Notes: generated by a model not told the origin, from the letters alone. A DNA stretch of 17,055 bases from CAYGZA01 sp964354135 (GCA_964354135.1 CAYGZA010000119.1:1-17055), one strand, 5' to 3'. Shown: positions 1 through 9,156, counted from the stretch's first letter. Program-made: numbers and translations.

Positions 1-1056
1 CTTCAGCCAGTGGTAGTGGTACGGCAGGTTGGCCCAGGCCCGGTCCATGGCCCGATCCAGTTCGGCCTTCTCCGTCGCGTCCAGCTCGCGGCGCTCCTTG
101 ACGGCCAGCGCGACGTTATCGACCTGCTCTTGCGTGATCAGCCCGGGAATCGGGGCGGTGATGTTCGAGTTGCAGAGGATGTGGCGGATCGCCAGCCGGG
201 CGATCCTGTTGTCCTCCTCGAAGTGCGGGCTCTTGGGAGAGCTGTTCCCCTTGAAGACCGAGTTGCTCGCAAAGGGCTTGATGCCGAACCAGCCCACGTC
301 GATCTGCTTCATCGCCGCCCAGAGGCCCACTTTGTCTTCCGTTGCCTCGACCTTCGTCTTCGCGGTAAACGGCGTGACGATGACCTCCAGTTGCCCGGGG
401 TACTTCTCGATGAGCATCTTGATGTGGGGACGGTCGTGGGAGGAGATGCCGGTGAAGCGGGCGCGCCCGCTTTTCTTGGCCCACTGGAGGGCCTTGGCCA
501 CGTTCTCCATCGTCCCCTCGTCGTGCTCGCCGCTTTGCTCCAGGCACGTGATTCGCCAGAGGTCCACGTACTCCAGCCCCGCCTGCTTCAGGCCGTTGTC
601 GAAGCTCTCCTTGAGCTTCTCGACCGACCGCCACACGGGAAAGCGGACCTCGTTCTCATACCAGGAGTAGCCCAGGTACATCTTGTCGCGGCGGTCCCGC
701 AGCGCCTTGGCGTAGGCCATCACTTCGTCGCCGGTGCAGGCGTCGACGTAGTTGATTCCCCGCTCGATGCACCGGGAGACCACGTCGGCGCGGTTCTTCT
801 CGAACGCGGCGTGCCCCCGGGCAACCACCTCGACCCGCTTCCAGTGGCCCCCCAGGCACACGGCGGAGACCATCAGGTTGGTCTTACCGCAGCGGCGGTA
901 CTCTATGTCCGGGTTGTAGTTGAGGATCTTGCTCGTATCGCGGTTTTGGGGGTTGCCGGCGGCGACGATGGTGGTTCCGGGCAAGCTCACGGCCGCAGCC
1001 GCGGCGGCTGCCCCGGTGCGTACGAAATCCCGTCGGGTGAAGACCGGATCGCTCAT
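1..1056 (-). CDS. Tat-exported aldo/keto reductase-like protein (3' end outside window)
   Basis: The start is the ATG at 1054-1056 (minus strand), preceded by an AGGAGGA ribosome-binding site. The frame is open for 352 codons to the window edge, so the C-terminus is missing. The N-terminus has a twin-arginine motif (TRRDFVRTG, about residues 7-15), an alanine-rich hydrophobic stretch and a possible cleavage region near residue 33, so export by the Tat pathway is predicted. The rest follows the aldo/keto reductase TIM-barrel order: RRCGKTNLMVSAVCLGG, then GINYVDA near the first catalytic Asp, then YVDLWRI, FTGISSHD and the C-terminal APIPGL and ELDATEKAEL. The family tetrad is Asp, Tyr, Lys, His. 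Only the Asp is evident here: the Tyr segment reads ACTGDE, the Lys segment reads YLGYSW and the His segment reads DLWRITCL. The fold assignment is secure, but classical NADPH-dependent reductase activity is doubtful. No operon partner is visible. A promoter lies about 160 bp upstream. Confidence 0.88.
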   Translation of the reverse strand, partial: MSDPVFTRRDFVRTGAAAAAAAVSLPGTTIVAAGNPQNRDTSKILNYNPDIEYRRCGKTNLMVSAVCLGGHWKRVEVVARGHAAFEKNRADVVSRCIERGINYVDACTGDEVMAYAKALRDRRDKMYLGYSWYENEVRFPVWRSVEKLKESFDNGLKQAGLEYVDLWRITCLEQSGEHDEGTMENVAKALQWAKKSGRARFTGISSHDRPHIKMLIEKYPGQLEVIVTPFTAKTKVEATEDKVGLWAAMKQIDVGWFGIKPFASNSVFKGNSSPKSPHFEEDNRIARLAIRHILCNSNITAPIPGLITQEQVDNVALAVKERRELDATEKAELDRAMDRAWANLPYHYHWLK

Positions 1057-1214
1057 GCTTGGACTCCTCCTGAAAGCGTGCGTGGACAAGGGCGGTAGCC
1101 TACTCAAACCGGTGCAGCGCGGCCCAGCGGGGCCTCACGCGGATTCTCGCAATGGAAGGCAGGGGTTGCCGGCAAGGCGGCACAAGGGGAGTCTTCGGGG
1201 ATGAAACTCGCCCC

Positions 1215-1244
1215 ATGCTAAACGCCCTACCGGGGGGCTGTCAA
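1215..1244 (-). promoter_or_regulatory. Sigma70-type promoter for the aldo/keto reductase-like gene
   Basis: On the minus strand a perfect -35 box TTGACA (1239-1244) is followed after 18 bp by TAGCAT (1215-1220, 4 of 6 matches to TATAAT). It faces the gene starting at 1056 and would give a leader of about 150 nt. The prediction is from sequence only. Confidence 0.5.
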
Positions 1245-1251
1245 GGGAAAT

Positions 1252-1340
1252 GGGGAGAGGGGTCGGGAGCCGTTTTCACAACCGGCCACCGGGGCGAAGT
1301 CGCGTTCTTTCAAGAGAAAACAACTCCCGACCCCCTCGCC
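1252..1340. repeat. Palindromic dispersed-repeat-like element
   Basis: The left arm GGGGTCGGGAGCCGTTTTC (1259-1277) and the right arm GAAAACAACTCCCGACCCC (1316-1334) are inverted copies matching at 17 of 19 positions. They enclose a 38-bp centre that contains its own small dyad (CCGGCCACCGG). The arms could extend to about 1252 and 1340 with one gap. It sits between two divergent genes. The layout resembles REP/MITE-type dispersed repeats of planctomycete genomes, but copy number cannot be judged from one window. Confidence 0.55.
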
Positions 1341-1514
1341 TGGTCCTCCCCTCGTTATACGGGCCTCTTTTTCGAGCCCATTTCTATGAAACCTCGCCCT
1401 CGGGGAGTATATTTGGTTGGCCCACTGGTATGGCGGGAACGCCCCAGATAGGGCGCATGGGGCCTTCCCGAGTCCGTCCGGGAGCTGAGCGACTCGCCAA
1501 GCGGAGGTTCCGCC

Positions 1515-4500
1515 GTGGAACAGCTTCTCATACTACTGCTGATCGCGATTCTCGTCTTGGCTCTGGTCGGGCTGGTTACCGTGATCCGGGGCTTCGTGCG
1601 GCTGCTCTCCGGGGAACCCGGCGCCAGGTCGCCCGAGAAGCTGGCCCAATGCCCCTATTGCGACCAGTGGAATCGCCCATCGCTGGAACGCTGCGACCGT
1701 TGCGGCAGGCCCCTCCGCTCCGGAGTTGCGGCCGAGTTGGCCGATCTGAAGGCCATGCGCCGGCAGGTCCGCCGCATGGTGGAAAGCGGCACGCTGGACC
1801 CCAAGTTGGCCGGCGACGTGCTCGCTCGGGTCGAGGAGTGCTCGCGGCGGCTCGTTCAGCCGGCGGAGGCCGTCCCGCGTGCCGCACCGCCGGCAGCGCC
1901 GGTTGTCGTTGTCCCCGAGGCGCCGCGACCGCTGCCGCCCCAGCCCGCGCCGGCCCAGCCTGCGCCGGCCGCACCCAAGCCGAAGGTGAAGGTGCCCGCG
2001 GCGGCCGCCGCGCCCGTTGCGCCAAGACCCCCGACTCCCCCGCCGCCGCCCAAGAAACCGTGGTCCGATCTCATCGTCGAGTTTCTCGAAGAACACAACT
2101 TGCGACTCGGCACGGTGATCGGCGTGCTGGTGGGCGGAATCCTGATCGTGGGGGCCTCGGTGGCCCTGGCCATCAGTTTCCGGGCCCAATTGGAGCGTAT
2201 CCCCTATTGGCAATTCCTGATTTTCGTCGCCTTCTCCTCGGCGGTGTTCGGGCTTGGGCTGGGGTGCGTTCACCGCTGGAAGCTGGAGGCCGTGGGCCAG
2301 CCCATGCTGGTGATCGCCACGCTCCTGGTCCCGGTGGGCTTCCTGGTGACGGCGACCTTCTTCGGCGAGACCTGGCACTGGCGGACGGCGGCGGTGGAAG
2401 CGGCGGGCCTGGCGGTCTTCATCTTCCTGGTCGGCAAGGCGGCCGAGACCCTGGCCCCCGACGGGCGATGGTTCCAGACTGTGGCCGTCGTGGGCAACTC
2501 GCTGGCGGTGTTGATCGTTGCCCGGCTGACCGGCCCCGACCCGACGACCCGCCTGATGACCGCGGCCCTTCCGGTGGCCGTGTACTGCGTGTCGGTCGGG
2601 GCGTACCTGTTTCAGGTGTCGGCACGCAAGGGGCTCGAATCCGCCCGGCTGGACAGCCTCTTCACGCTCCTGGGCACGGCGACGTTTTCCGTCGCGGTGC
2701 CGCTGGGACTCTTGATCTCGCTGTGGGTCCGGACCGAGGACATCCAGACGGTGCTGCGGCACGCGGCCCCGCTGTTGGCGTTGGTCGCCGTGCCGGTCCT
2801 CTCCGGCGGCCTGACCGCCATGCGGGGCTCGATGCGCGACGCCTCGCTCGGCCCTTACCACATGGCTGGTAGCGCCGTCGCCCTGGTGGGGCTCGTGGGA
2901 ATGATCGCGGCCCTCGTCATGGCCTGGCCCGATCCGCGGGGGATTGTCCTCGTGGGAACGTTCGACGCGGTAGCCCTGGCCTATGTCGCGGTCCGCCACC
3001 GGCTGCCGATTGCCCATGCCGGCGCGATCGCCTCCGCGGCGATGGTCTATCTGGTGGGCTACCACTTGGCCGCGGGGACGCTGCCGTGGGACGCCGCAGA
3101 GATCACCGGCAGCGAGGTCCTCGGGATTCTGATCGGCGGCCGCAGCGGCACCGCGCTCGTGCCACTCTCGATCGTCTTGGGCCTGGCCGCGGAGCTGCTC
3201 GCCCGGCTCGGATTTCACCGGCACGCGATCCAGTACGTCGGCGGCTGCGCGGCCGTGGCGGCGGTCAGCGTGCTCCTGGTCACGAATCACGGCCGCGTCT
3301 CCGGCGGCTTGGGGGCGATCGATCCCACGGTCGTCTACGGCGTTTACGGCCTGGGCGGGCTGGCAATCGCCGCCCGGTGGCGGCGGAAGGAGTTCAGCTA
3401 TCTCGGCCTCGCGCTCCTCGCGGGGGCAACGGGCTGGGCGCTGCGATACTGGCTCGTCGACGTCTCCCCGCAGTGGGCCGCGATCTTCGCCGTCGAGTCG
3501 CTCGTCTTGACCCTGGCGGCTGCCGCCCTGAGCCGGCTCGTTGGGCGACCGCCCAGCATCCCCGGGATTGCCCCCGAGCCGTCGCCGCAGGCGAAGCCCG
3601 CCCACCCGCTCGCCGGGCTGATCGAAGCCTACCGGATGCCGCTCTGGCACGCCGGGGAAGCCGTCGCCCTGCTGGCCCTGGTGATCGGTCTCGGGAAGGC
3701 GTTTGCCGATCCCGGCTCCCCGGCCCACGCCGTGACCGCCGTATGCCTGGCGGTCACCGGCTTCGTGCTCGCTTGGGGTTATCGCTCCAGCGTCCTGGCC
3801 GGGATCACCTCCGTGCTGGTCCTGCTCGGGCTGGTCCACGCCCTGGCCTTCAACTACCGCGACCTGATTGCCTATCCGGACCTGGTTGCCTCTCCCTACG
3901 TGGTCGCCTGCTTCCTCCACGCCACGCTGGCCGTGCTGGCGAGTGCGGCACTGCGGGCGGCGGGGAGATGGCTGGCCGGGGAGACTACCCGCGCCGCCGT
4001 GCAGAGCGTCTTCGTCGAGCCGCTGGAGGCGACCGCGCTGGTTTCCTCGACCGGCGGGCTCCTGTTCCTGATCTACGGCCCGGGCAAGGACTTTGTCTGG
4101 CCGGCGGCGTGCCTCTTCTGGCTGTCGGCGATCTGGATGCTGGTTGCGTGGGTGCGGGGCGTGCCGCTCTTGTTGGCGGCGGCCCAAGCCGTGCTTACCG
4201 CGGCCGTCGCGACGGCGACGACTGCGTGGCTGGATCACCATCCCTGGTCCGCCGGCGGCCGGCTGGACGTCGCCGATCCGCGGTCGCTCCAGACCTACGG
4301 GATCGCTTTGGGACTGTTGACGCTCGCGTGGCTCGCGGTGCGGATTCCCCTCCGCCGCAGCGCTCTCGCCGGGCGGCTGCTCGAACCCGGCTGGCCAACG
4401 GTCGACCGCGTGGTCGGCCACGCCGTCGCGGCGGCCCAACTCCTCCTGCTGGCCTGGTGCTCGGTGCCGACTTGCCTGGGCGAACTCGTCCGGCGCTTTG

Positions 4501-7500
4501 GCCCGACGCCCGCAATGCTCCTCGACGCCTTTGGGCCGAACGCCTGGTGGCTCCTCGGGGTCTTGGCATGCTGCGCGCTGGTGTCCCTCTGGAGCCGGTG
4601 GGGCGAAGCCGAGCTGACCCGGGCACTCCTCGTGGCCGCCGCGGTGCCGTACCTCGTCGCCGGACCGGCGGTGGCCGACCGCTCCGCCGCCACGGCGCTC
4701 CGCTGGTGCCTGGCGATCGGCTGCGCCATCGGCTCCGCGGCCATCTGGTATCGCAGGCCGCTCAAAGAGGCGGCCCTCCGGATCGGAGCGGTGATCTCGG
4801 TCGGCCGGCTCGGACCGCGGATTGCCCGGGCCGCGCTCGTGCTCACGGCCGTCCTGCCGATCCTCGTCCTGACGGTGCTGGCCGCGCTTCTGCACCTGGC
4901 CGGCGAGCCGCCCGTCAGGCCCGGGGGCGGGCTCTTTGCCCCGCTCGATCCGCAGGTCTCCTATCTCGTCCCGCTCGTTGTGGTCATAGCCACGCTGGTG
5001 GGACTGGCCGCCCGCGAGGGCTCCCCGGGCTACGCATTTTCCGCCGGGCTGGTGGCCAAGCTGACCGTGGTGCTCGCCTACCTGCTCGCCTTGGCCAGTG
5101 CAGGCCGCACGTTCGGCCTCGATGACCTGGCCGCCGTGCTGCAACTGGCCACGATCACCGCGGCCGCCTGGGCCGCGGCGTGGCTGACGGCCAGGCAATG
5201 GATCGAACGCAACCCGCAGGCCGTCCCGCAAGTCGCTGCCTCGCCCCGCGGCCGGTGGCTCTGGGGGGTGCAACTGGCGCTGGGCTGGACCGGAAACACG
5301 CTGCTTGTGGTGCCGGCCCTGGTCATCCTGGCACTTTCCGGGCCGGCGGGGCACAAGTGGACGGTCGCCGCCGGCTCGCCGTTGGGCTGGCTGGCCTTGG
5401 TCTCGATGGCCGCCGTCGCGGGCTACCGGCGGCTCGAAGCGCGGCGGCAGTTGCCGCCCTCCGCGGCGGGCCTGATCGGCATGGCGGTCCTCGGGCTCTT
5501 GGCCTGCAGCGTGCGGGGCCTCTTGCCCGAGGCGCCCGAGTGGGGGTATCGCACCTTAATGCTCGGCTGGGCCGCGTACTCGCTCTTCGTGGTCCTGGCG
5601 ACCTGGTGGGTGGCGAGCCAGCGGACGCTCCCGGATGCCCAAGGCCCGCCACAGGGCCTGATCCGCGCGGCGGCCGGCTGGTGTACGGCGGCCGGCCTGC
5701 TGGCGGTGCTCTTGGGCCTCAAGGCGGCCTTCCTCCACGACAACTACGAAGAGATCCTCTGGGGCGCCGCGGCGATCGCCGTGGCGAGCACGGCCGCAGC
5801 GGCGATGGCCGTTTGGCGCCGGCGCGAAGGGTGGGCCTTTGCCGCCGCACCGGGGGTGAACCTCGCCGCCTCGTTGGTCGTCTGGTACTTCCAGTGGTAC
5901 GCACGGCACCAAATCACGTTCGAGGAGTGGTGGGTCCTCTTGGTCCAGGCCAACGTCATTGCCAGCGCGGCCGTGGCCCTGGTCTGGCTGGCGGCCCGGA
6001 GGCGGCTCTACCAGTTGCGCGAGCTGTCGCTCCGGGCCAGCCCGATGCTGGCGGTGCAGACGGCCTTGGGCGTCGTGGCCACCGCGGTTCTCTTGATCCC
6101 CGTGGTGGTCGGCGTTGTGCAAAGCCCGGACCCGCTCCCCGCCTGGACCACGCAATTGGCCTCGCCGGCAGGATGGCTGGCGCTCGTGCTGGCGATGGGA
6201 GCGGCGGCCTGGTATCTATTAGAAATCTCACCCCAAGACGTCTTCCACGCCGCCGGCGGGCTGGCCTTGGGCGGCGGCGTGCTGGCGATGTGCCTGGCCG
6301 CCCGGTGGACGGCGGCTGCGGGCAGCGGCGACTGGCTCCCGTATCACGTCCTGATGTCCGCCTGGGCCGCAGGCGGCCTGATACTGTTCGCCTTGGGCAG
6401 ACTCGGCCAAGACCTGCGGCTTAGCGGCCGGCTGGGTGCGGTGTCCATGCGAAGCGTGGGCACGTCCCCGGACAAGCGTGGCGATGCAAGCGACGCGCAA
6501 GTCAGTAGGACGGGCGTCCCGCCCGTCCGCAAGGCGCCCGGCGACCCAGAGGACCTGCGAGACGCCGGCGCTACTGAATTCCCGGGCATTCCCGCCGGAC
6601 TCGTGCTAGGCTGGGTGACGCTGCTGGGCATCCTCGCCCTCGGCCTGGCGCTCATCCATGCCCATCACGACCCGCAAGGGCCCTGGTGGTCCGTTCGGGC
6701 GATCCTCGGCGTGAGCTTGGCGGCGGGGCTCCTGGCCATGTGGCTCCGGCTGCCGCTCTACGTCTGTTTCTCCGGGCTGCTGGTGAACGTGGCCGGGACG
6801 GTCCTTTGGCTGGCTCGGGAGCCGCACCTCTGGCAGTCCCTGGTCCAGGTGAACGTCATCTGCTTTGGCGTGGCCGCGGTCGTGTGGACGCTCCTCGGCC
6901 CGCTCCACCGCGACGGTGTGCCGGCCTTCCACGTCTCCGGCCGGCGCCAGCCGTTGGCCGAGGTGGCGGCCCACGCGGCGATGGCCATCCTGGGCATCCT
7001 GGTCGTCGTCCTCTTGACCAGCGACCTGTTGGCCCGCCCGCACCCGGTGATCGGCCGGCTGGACTGGATTGCCCTGGGGACCACCATCGTGGCCTTGGTC
7101 CTCGGGATGTGGGACCGCTGGGCCCGCGGTTCGCTGCCGGGGCTGTATCTCTGCGGCCTAGTGGGCGTGGGCCTATCCCTGGTTGCCCGGGAGCTTGGCC
7201 CGCGGGCCCTTTGCTGGGCCGCTGGGCCGGAGTTGGCCGTCTTCGCCCTCGTGGCCCTTGCCGCGGCATGGCTCCTGCCGAAGCTCAAGCCGCTCGCGCG
7301 GCCGCTGCGGCTGCCGCTGGACGATCTTCCCGAACAGGCCGCGTGGTTCCCGGGCGTGCAGGCGATCGTCGCCGTGCTTGCCGGTGGGCTGGCGGTGTGG
7401 ATCGCGATCGACCCGGCGTTCGACGCCGTCGCTCACTCCTGGCTCGTCGGCCTGCACGGCCGGATTGCCGGGCCTCTGGCGACGCTCCTGCTCCTGGCGG

Positions 7501-8834
7501 TCGCGTTGGGCACGGCCGGCTTGTGCTCCGCGCGTTGGCGCGCCGCGTGGCAGCAGGCCGCGATGCTACTCGGCCTGTTAGTGCTCAGCGAACTCGGGTG
7601 GGCGCTGCTCGACGCCGACATCTCCGCCCCGTGGCTCCACCGGAGCGTGATCCTCATGGTTGCGGCTGTGGCCGTGACGTTGGCCGCCGGGCTGGGCCTC
7701 CCGCGGATGCTTCCCCCCGAGAGCGACTGGCTCCCGGTCGCCCGGCGATCGACGCCGGCATTGGCCGGACTCGCGCTATTCCTCTTGGCGGCGGTGCTCG
7801 TCCAGGAAGGAGCCCTCTTCAAACCGGGCGTGGGCGCCGCAGTGGCCTTGCCGGCCGTGATCGTCGTGGCGGTGGCGTTGGCCGGGCTGATCGTCGGCTG
7901 CCTCGTGTGTGCCCTGGTCCCGCGATTGGACCCGTGGGGCATGAGCGACCGCGGGCGGACCGTCTACGTCTACGCGGCCGAGGGGCTCGCCGGGCTCATG
8001 GGCCTCCACCTGTGGTTGACCGAGCCCCACCTGTTCCAATTGGAACTGATGAGGAACTACTGGATGCTCTTGGTGATGGGGCTGGCCTTCGCGGGCGCCT
8101 TGTTGAGCGAGCTGTTCCACCGCCGCGGCATGCCCGTATTGAGCGAGCCCCTGGAGCGCACGGCCGTCCTGCTCCCCGCCGCCCCGGCGATCGGCTTCTT
8201 CCTGTTCTACGATAACCAGGGCGCGTGGTCCCCGGCCGGCTCCAGCCCCGCGGTCTGGCTCCTCACCGCGATGGTCTACACGTTCTTCGCCGTGAGCAAG
8301 CGAAAGTTCCGCTTTGCGGCCCTGGCCGTCCTGGCGGCGAACGTCGGCCTCTGGGTCTTCTGGGATCGGCTCGGCCTGGAGTTGTTCAAACACCCGCAGA
8401 CCTACGTGATCCCCTTCGCCCTTTGCGTGCTCGTCGCAGAGTATCTCAACCATGATCGCCTTACCGGCCCGCAGAGCACCGCGGCGCGCTACCTGGGCCT
8501 CAGCGCGATCTACGTCTCGTCCAGCTCGGAATACCTGGCCGCAATCGGGCAGTCGGTGTGGCTGCCGCTGGTGCTGATCCTGCTTTCGCTCGGCGGCGTA
8601 TTGGTCGGGATCATCCTCCGGATCCGCTCGTTCCTGTACCTGGGGATCGTGTTCCTGCTCTTGGTGATCGTGACGATGATCCGGTATGCTTACCGCGATC
8701 TCCGGCAGACGTGGATTCTCTACGTGTGCTGCATCCTGTTGGGGGCGGCGATCATCGGCTTCTTCGCCCTGTTCGAGAAGCGCCGCGGGCAGATCCTCGC
8801 CGCCGTCAAGCGGTTCAAGGGGTGGCAAAGCTGA
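1515..8834 (+). CDS. Giant zinc-ribbon multi-pass membrane protein (2439 aa)
   Basis: The start is a GTG at 1515 preceded by GGAGG at 1503-1507. Residues 3-25 form a transmembrane helix. Residues 46-63 form a C-x2-C-x10-C-x2-C zinc ribbon. Residues 70-110 are charged and helical, and about 115-180 is a Pro/Ala-rich linker. From about residue 195 to the end the protein is an almost continuous run of hydrophobic helices, on the order of 60 by eye. The first membrane block (GVLVGGILIVGASVALAISF, then an HRWKLE segment) resembles large bacterial DUF2157/DUF2339-like membrane proteins. That likeness is from memory and not certain. Internal homologous blocks are visible: SPLGWLALV around W1292 and SPAGWLALV around W1554, and LVQANVIAS at V1477 and LVQVNVICF at V1777. 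No catalytic motif or transporter signature was recognised, so the function is unknown. A REP-like repeat pair lies in frame at about residues 1664-1688. The gene probably forms a transcription unit with the 92-aa gene 11 bp downstream. Confidence 0.85.
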   Translation: MEQLLILLLIAILVLALVGLVTVIRGFVRLLSGEPGARSPEKLAQCPYCDQWNRPSLERCDRCGRPLRSGVAAELADLKAMRRQVRRMVESGTLDPKLAGDVLARVEECSRRLVQPAEAVPRAAPPAAPVVVVPEAPRPLPPQPAPAQPAPAAPKPKVKVPAAAAAPVAPRPPTPPPPPKKPWSDLIVEFLEEHNLRLGTVIGVLVGGILIVGASVALAISFRAQLERIPYWQFLIFVAFSSAVFGLGLGCVHRWKLEAVGQPMLVIATLLVPVGFLVTATFFGETWHWRTAAVEAAGLAVFIFLVGKAAETLAPDGRWFQTVAVVGNSLAVLIVARLTGPDPTTRLMTAALPVAVYCVSVGAYLFQVSARKGLESARLDSLFTLLGTATFSVAVPLGLLISLWVRTEDIQTVLRHAAPLLALVAVPVLSGGLTAMRGSMRDASLGPYHMAGSAVALVGLVGMIAALVMAWPDPRGIVLVGTFDAVALAYVAVRHRLPIAHAGAIASAAMVYLVGYHLAAGTLPWDAAEITGSEVLGILIGGRSGTALVPLSIVLGLAAELLARLGFHRHAIQYVGGCAAVAAVSVLLVTNHGRVSGGLGAIDPTVVYGVYGLGGLAIAARWRRKEFSYLGLALLAGATGWALRYWLVDVSPQWAAIFAVESLVLTLAAAALSRLVGRPPSIPGIAPEPSPQAKPAHPLAGLIEAYRMPLWHAGEAVALLALVIGLGKAFADPGSPAHAVTAVCLAVTGFVLAWGYRSSVLAGITSVLVLLGLVHALAFNYRDLIAYPDLVASPYVVACFLHATLAVLASAALRAAGRWLAGETTRAAVQSVFVEPLEATALVSSTGGLLFLIYGPGKDFVWPAACLFWLSAIWMLVAWVRGVPLLLAAAQAVLTAAVATATTAWLDHHPWSAGGRLDVADPRSLQTYGIALGLLTLAWLAVRIPLRRSALAGRLLEPGWPTVDRVVGHAVAAAQLLLLAWCSVPTCLGELVRRFGPTPAMLLDAFGPNAWWLLGVLACCALVSLWSRWGEAELTRALLVAAAVPYLVAGPAVADRSAATALRWCLAIGCAIGSAAIWYRRPLKEAALRIGAVISVGRLGPRIARAALVLTAVLPILVLTVLAALLHLAGEPPVRPGGGLFAPLDPQVSYLVPLVVVIATLVGLAAREGSPGYAFSAGLVAKLTVVLAYLLALASAGRTFGLDDLAAVLQLATITAAAWAAAWLTARQWIERNPQAVPQVAASPRGRWLWGVQLALGWTGNTLLVVPALVILALSGPAGHKWTVAAGSPLGWLALVSMAAVAGYRRLEARRQLPPSAAGLIGMAVLGLLACSVRGLLPEAPEWGYRTLMLGWAAYSLFVVLATWWVASQRTLPDAQGPPQGLIRAAAGWCTAAGLLAVLLGLKAAFLHDNYEEILWGAAAIAVASTAAAAMAVWRRREGWAFAAAPGVNLAASLVVWYFQWYARHQITFEEWWVLLVQANVIASAAVALVWLAARRRLYQLRELSLRASPMLAVQTALGVVATAVLLIPVVVGVVQSPDPLPAWTTQLASPAGWLALVLAMGAAAWYLLEISPQDVFHAAGGLALGGGVLAMCLAARWTAAAGSGDWLPYHVLMSAWAAGGLILFALGRLGQDLRLSGRLGAVSMRSVGTSPDKRGDASDAQVSRTGVPPVRKAPGDPEDLRDAGATEFPGIPAGLVLGWVTLLGILALGLALIHAHHDPQGPWWSVRAILGVSLAAGLLAMWLRLPLYVCFSGLLVNVAGTVLWLAREPHLWQSLVQVNVICFGVAAVVWTLLGPLHRDGVPAFHVSGRRQPLAEVAAHAAMAILGILVVVLLTSDLLARPHPVIGRLDWIALGTTIVALVLGMWDRWARGSLPGLYLCGLVGVGLSLVARELGPRALCWAAGPELAVFALVALAAAWLLPKLKPLARPLRLPLDDLPEQAAWFPGVQAIVAVLAGGLAVWIAIDPAFDAVAHSWLVGLHGRIAGPLATLLLLAVALGTAGLCSARWRAAWQQAAMLLGLLVLSELGWALLDADISAPWLHRSVILMVAAVAVTLAAGLGLPRMLPPESDWLPVARRSTPALAGLALFLLAAVLVQEGALFKPGVGAAVALPAVIVVAVALAGLIVGCLVCALVPRLDPWGMSDRGRTVYVYAAEGLAGLMGLHLWLTEPHLFQLELMRNYWMLLVMGLAFAGALLSELFHRRGMPVLSEPLERTAVLLPAAPAIGFFLFYDNQGAWSPAGSSPAVWLLTAMVYTFFAVSKRKFRFAALAVLAANVGLWVFWDRLGLELFKHPQTYVIPFALCVLVAEYLNHDRLTGPQSTAARYLGLSAIYVSSSSEYLAAIGQSVWLPLVLILLSLGGVLVGIILRIRSFLYLGIVFLLLVIVTMIRYAYRDLRQTWILYVCCILLGAAIIGFFALFEKRRGQILAAVKRFKGWQS
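6504..6575. repeat. In-frame inverted REP-like pair inside the giant membrane gene
   Basis: The left unit is AGTAG followed by a perfect hairpin, GGACGGGCG (6508-6516), TCC loop, CGCCCGTCC (6520-6528). The right unit, read on the minus strand, is AGTAGCGCCGGCGTCTCGC (6575 leftward), with a weaker hairpin. The two ends are inverted copies matching at 12 of 15 positions. Both start with GTAG, the tetranucleotide typical of REP elements mobilised by RAYT transposases. The forward translation reads RTGVPPVR and keeps the gene open. Confidence 0.6.
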
Positions 8835-8845
8835 AGCGGTGCCCC

Positions 8846-9124
8846 ATGGCAGACGATCGCCCGCAGAAACCTGCCCGGCCGCCGGCGATCCAGTTGCGGC
8901 TGCAAACGCTCTTCTGGATCACGGCCGCGGTGGCGGTCCTCTTCGGCACGCTCCGCTGGCTGGGGGTTTCGCCCCGGGCCAGCGCGATCGTGCTCGTCAT
9001 CCTCTCCGTCAGCGTGGCGGCTGCCGTGGGGCTCCTCGTGGTCATCGCCGCGTCCGCCGGCAACTCGCCGGGAAACGAAGATGGCGAGCACGACAACTCT
9101 CCGTCCGGGAAAGGACCGGGGTGA
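8846..9124 (+). CDS. Small two-helix membrane protein (92 aa)
   Basis: An ATG at 8846 lies 11 bp after the stop of the giant membrane gene, with only a weak ribosome-binding site (AAGCGG), so translational coupling is likely. The protein has a basic N-terminus, then AIQLRLQTLFWITAAVAVLF (first transmembrane helix, about residues 14-37). A second helix lies at about residues 46-70, followed by a short acidic and Ser/Gly-rich tail. The 'LRTLFWIT..AV' pattern recurs in many planctomycete small membrane proteins of unknown function. No enzymatic motif is present. The gene context suggests a partner of the giant protein, which is inference only. Confidence 0.65.
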   Translation: MADDRPQKPARPPAIQLRLQTLFWITAAVAVLFGTLRWLGVSPRASAIVLVILSVSVAAAVGLLVVIAASAGNSPGNEDGEHDNSPSGKGPG

Positions 9125-9156
9125 AGAGGCCAACCATCGCCTCGCACGTGCAATCA

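Larger units (their letters stand above)
1057..1514. other. Divergent intergenic region
   Basis: This gap of about 460 bp separates the leftward aldo/keto reductase-like gene from the rightward giant membrane protein gene. It contains the leftward promoter and the palindromic repeat listed separately. For the rightward gene I see only isolated AT-rich -10-like strings (TTATAC at 1355-1360, TATATT at 1408-1413) without a matching -35 box. No small gene is supported. Confidence 0.6.

Noticed and set aside
3086..5125. Plus-strand open frame of about 680 codons overlapping the giant gene in another frame
   Set aside because: Arg/Pro/Gly-rich shadow translation without a ribosome-binding site or domain.
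1533..5354. Very long open frame on the minus strand (about 1270 codons) opposite the giant membrane gene
   Set aside because: Its composition is Arg/Gly/Gln-rich with no recognisable domain, and it is explained by the codon bias of the GC-rich plus-strand gene, which has a clear membrane-protein pattern.
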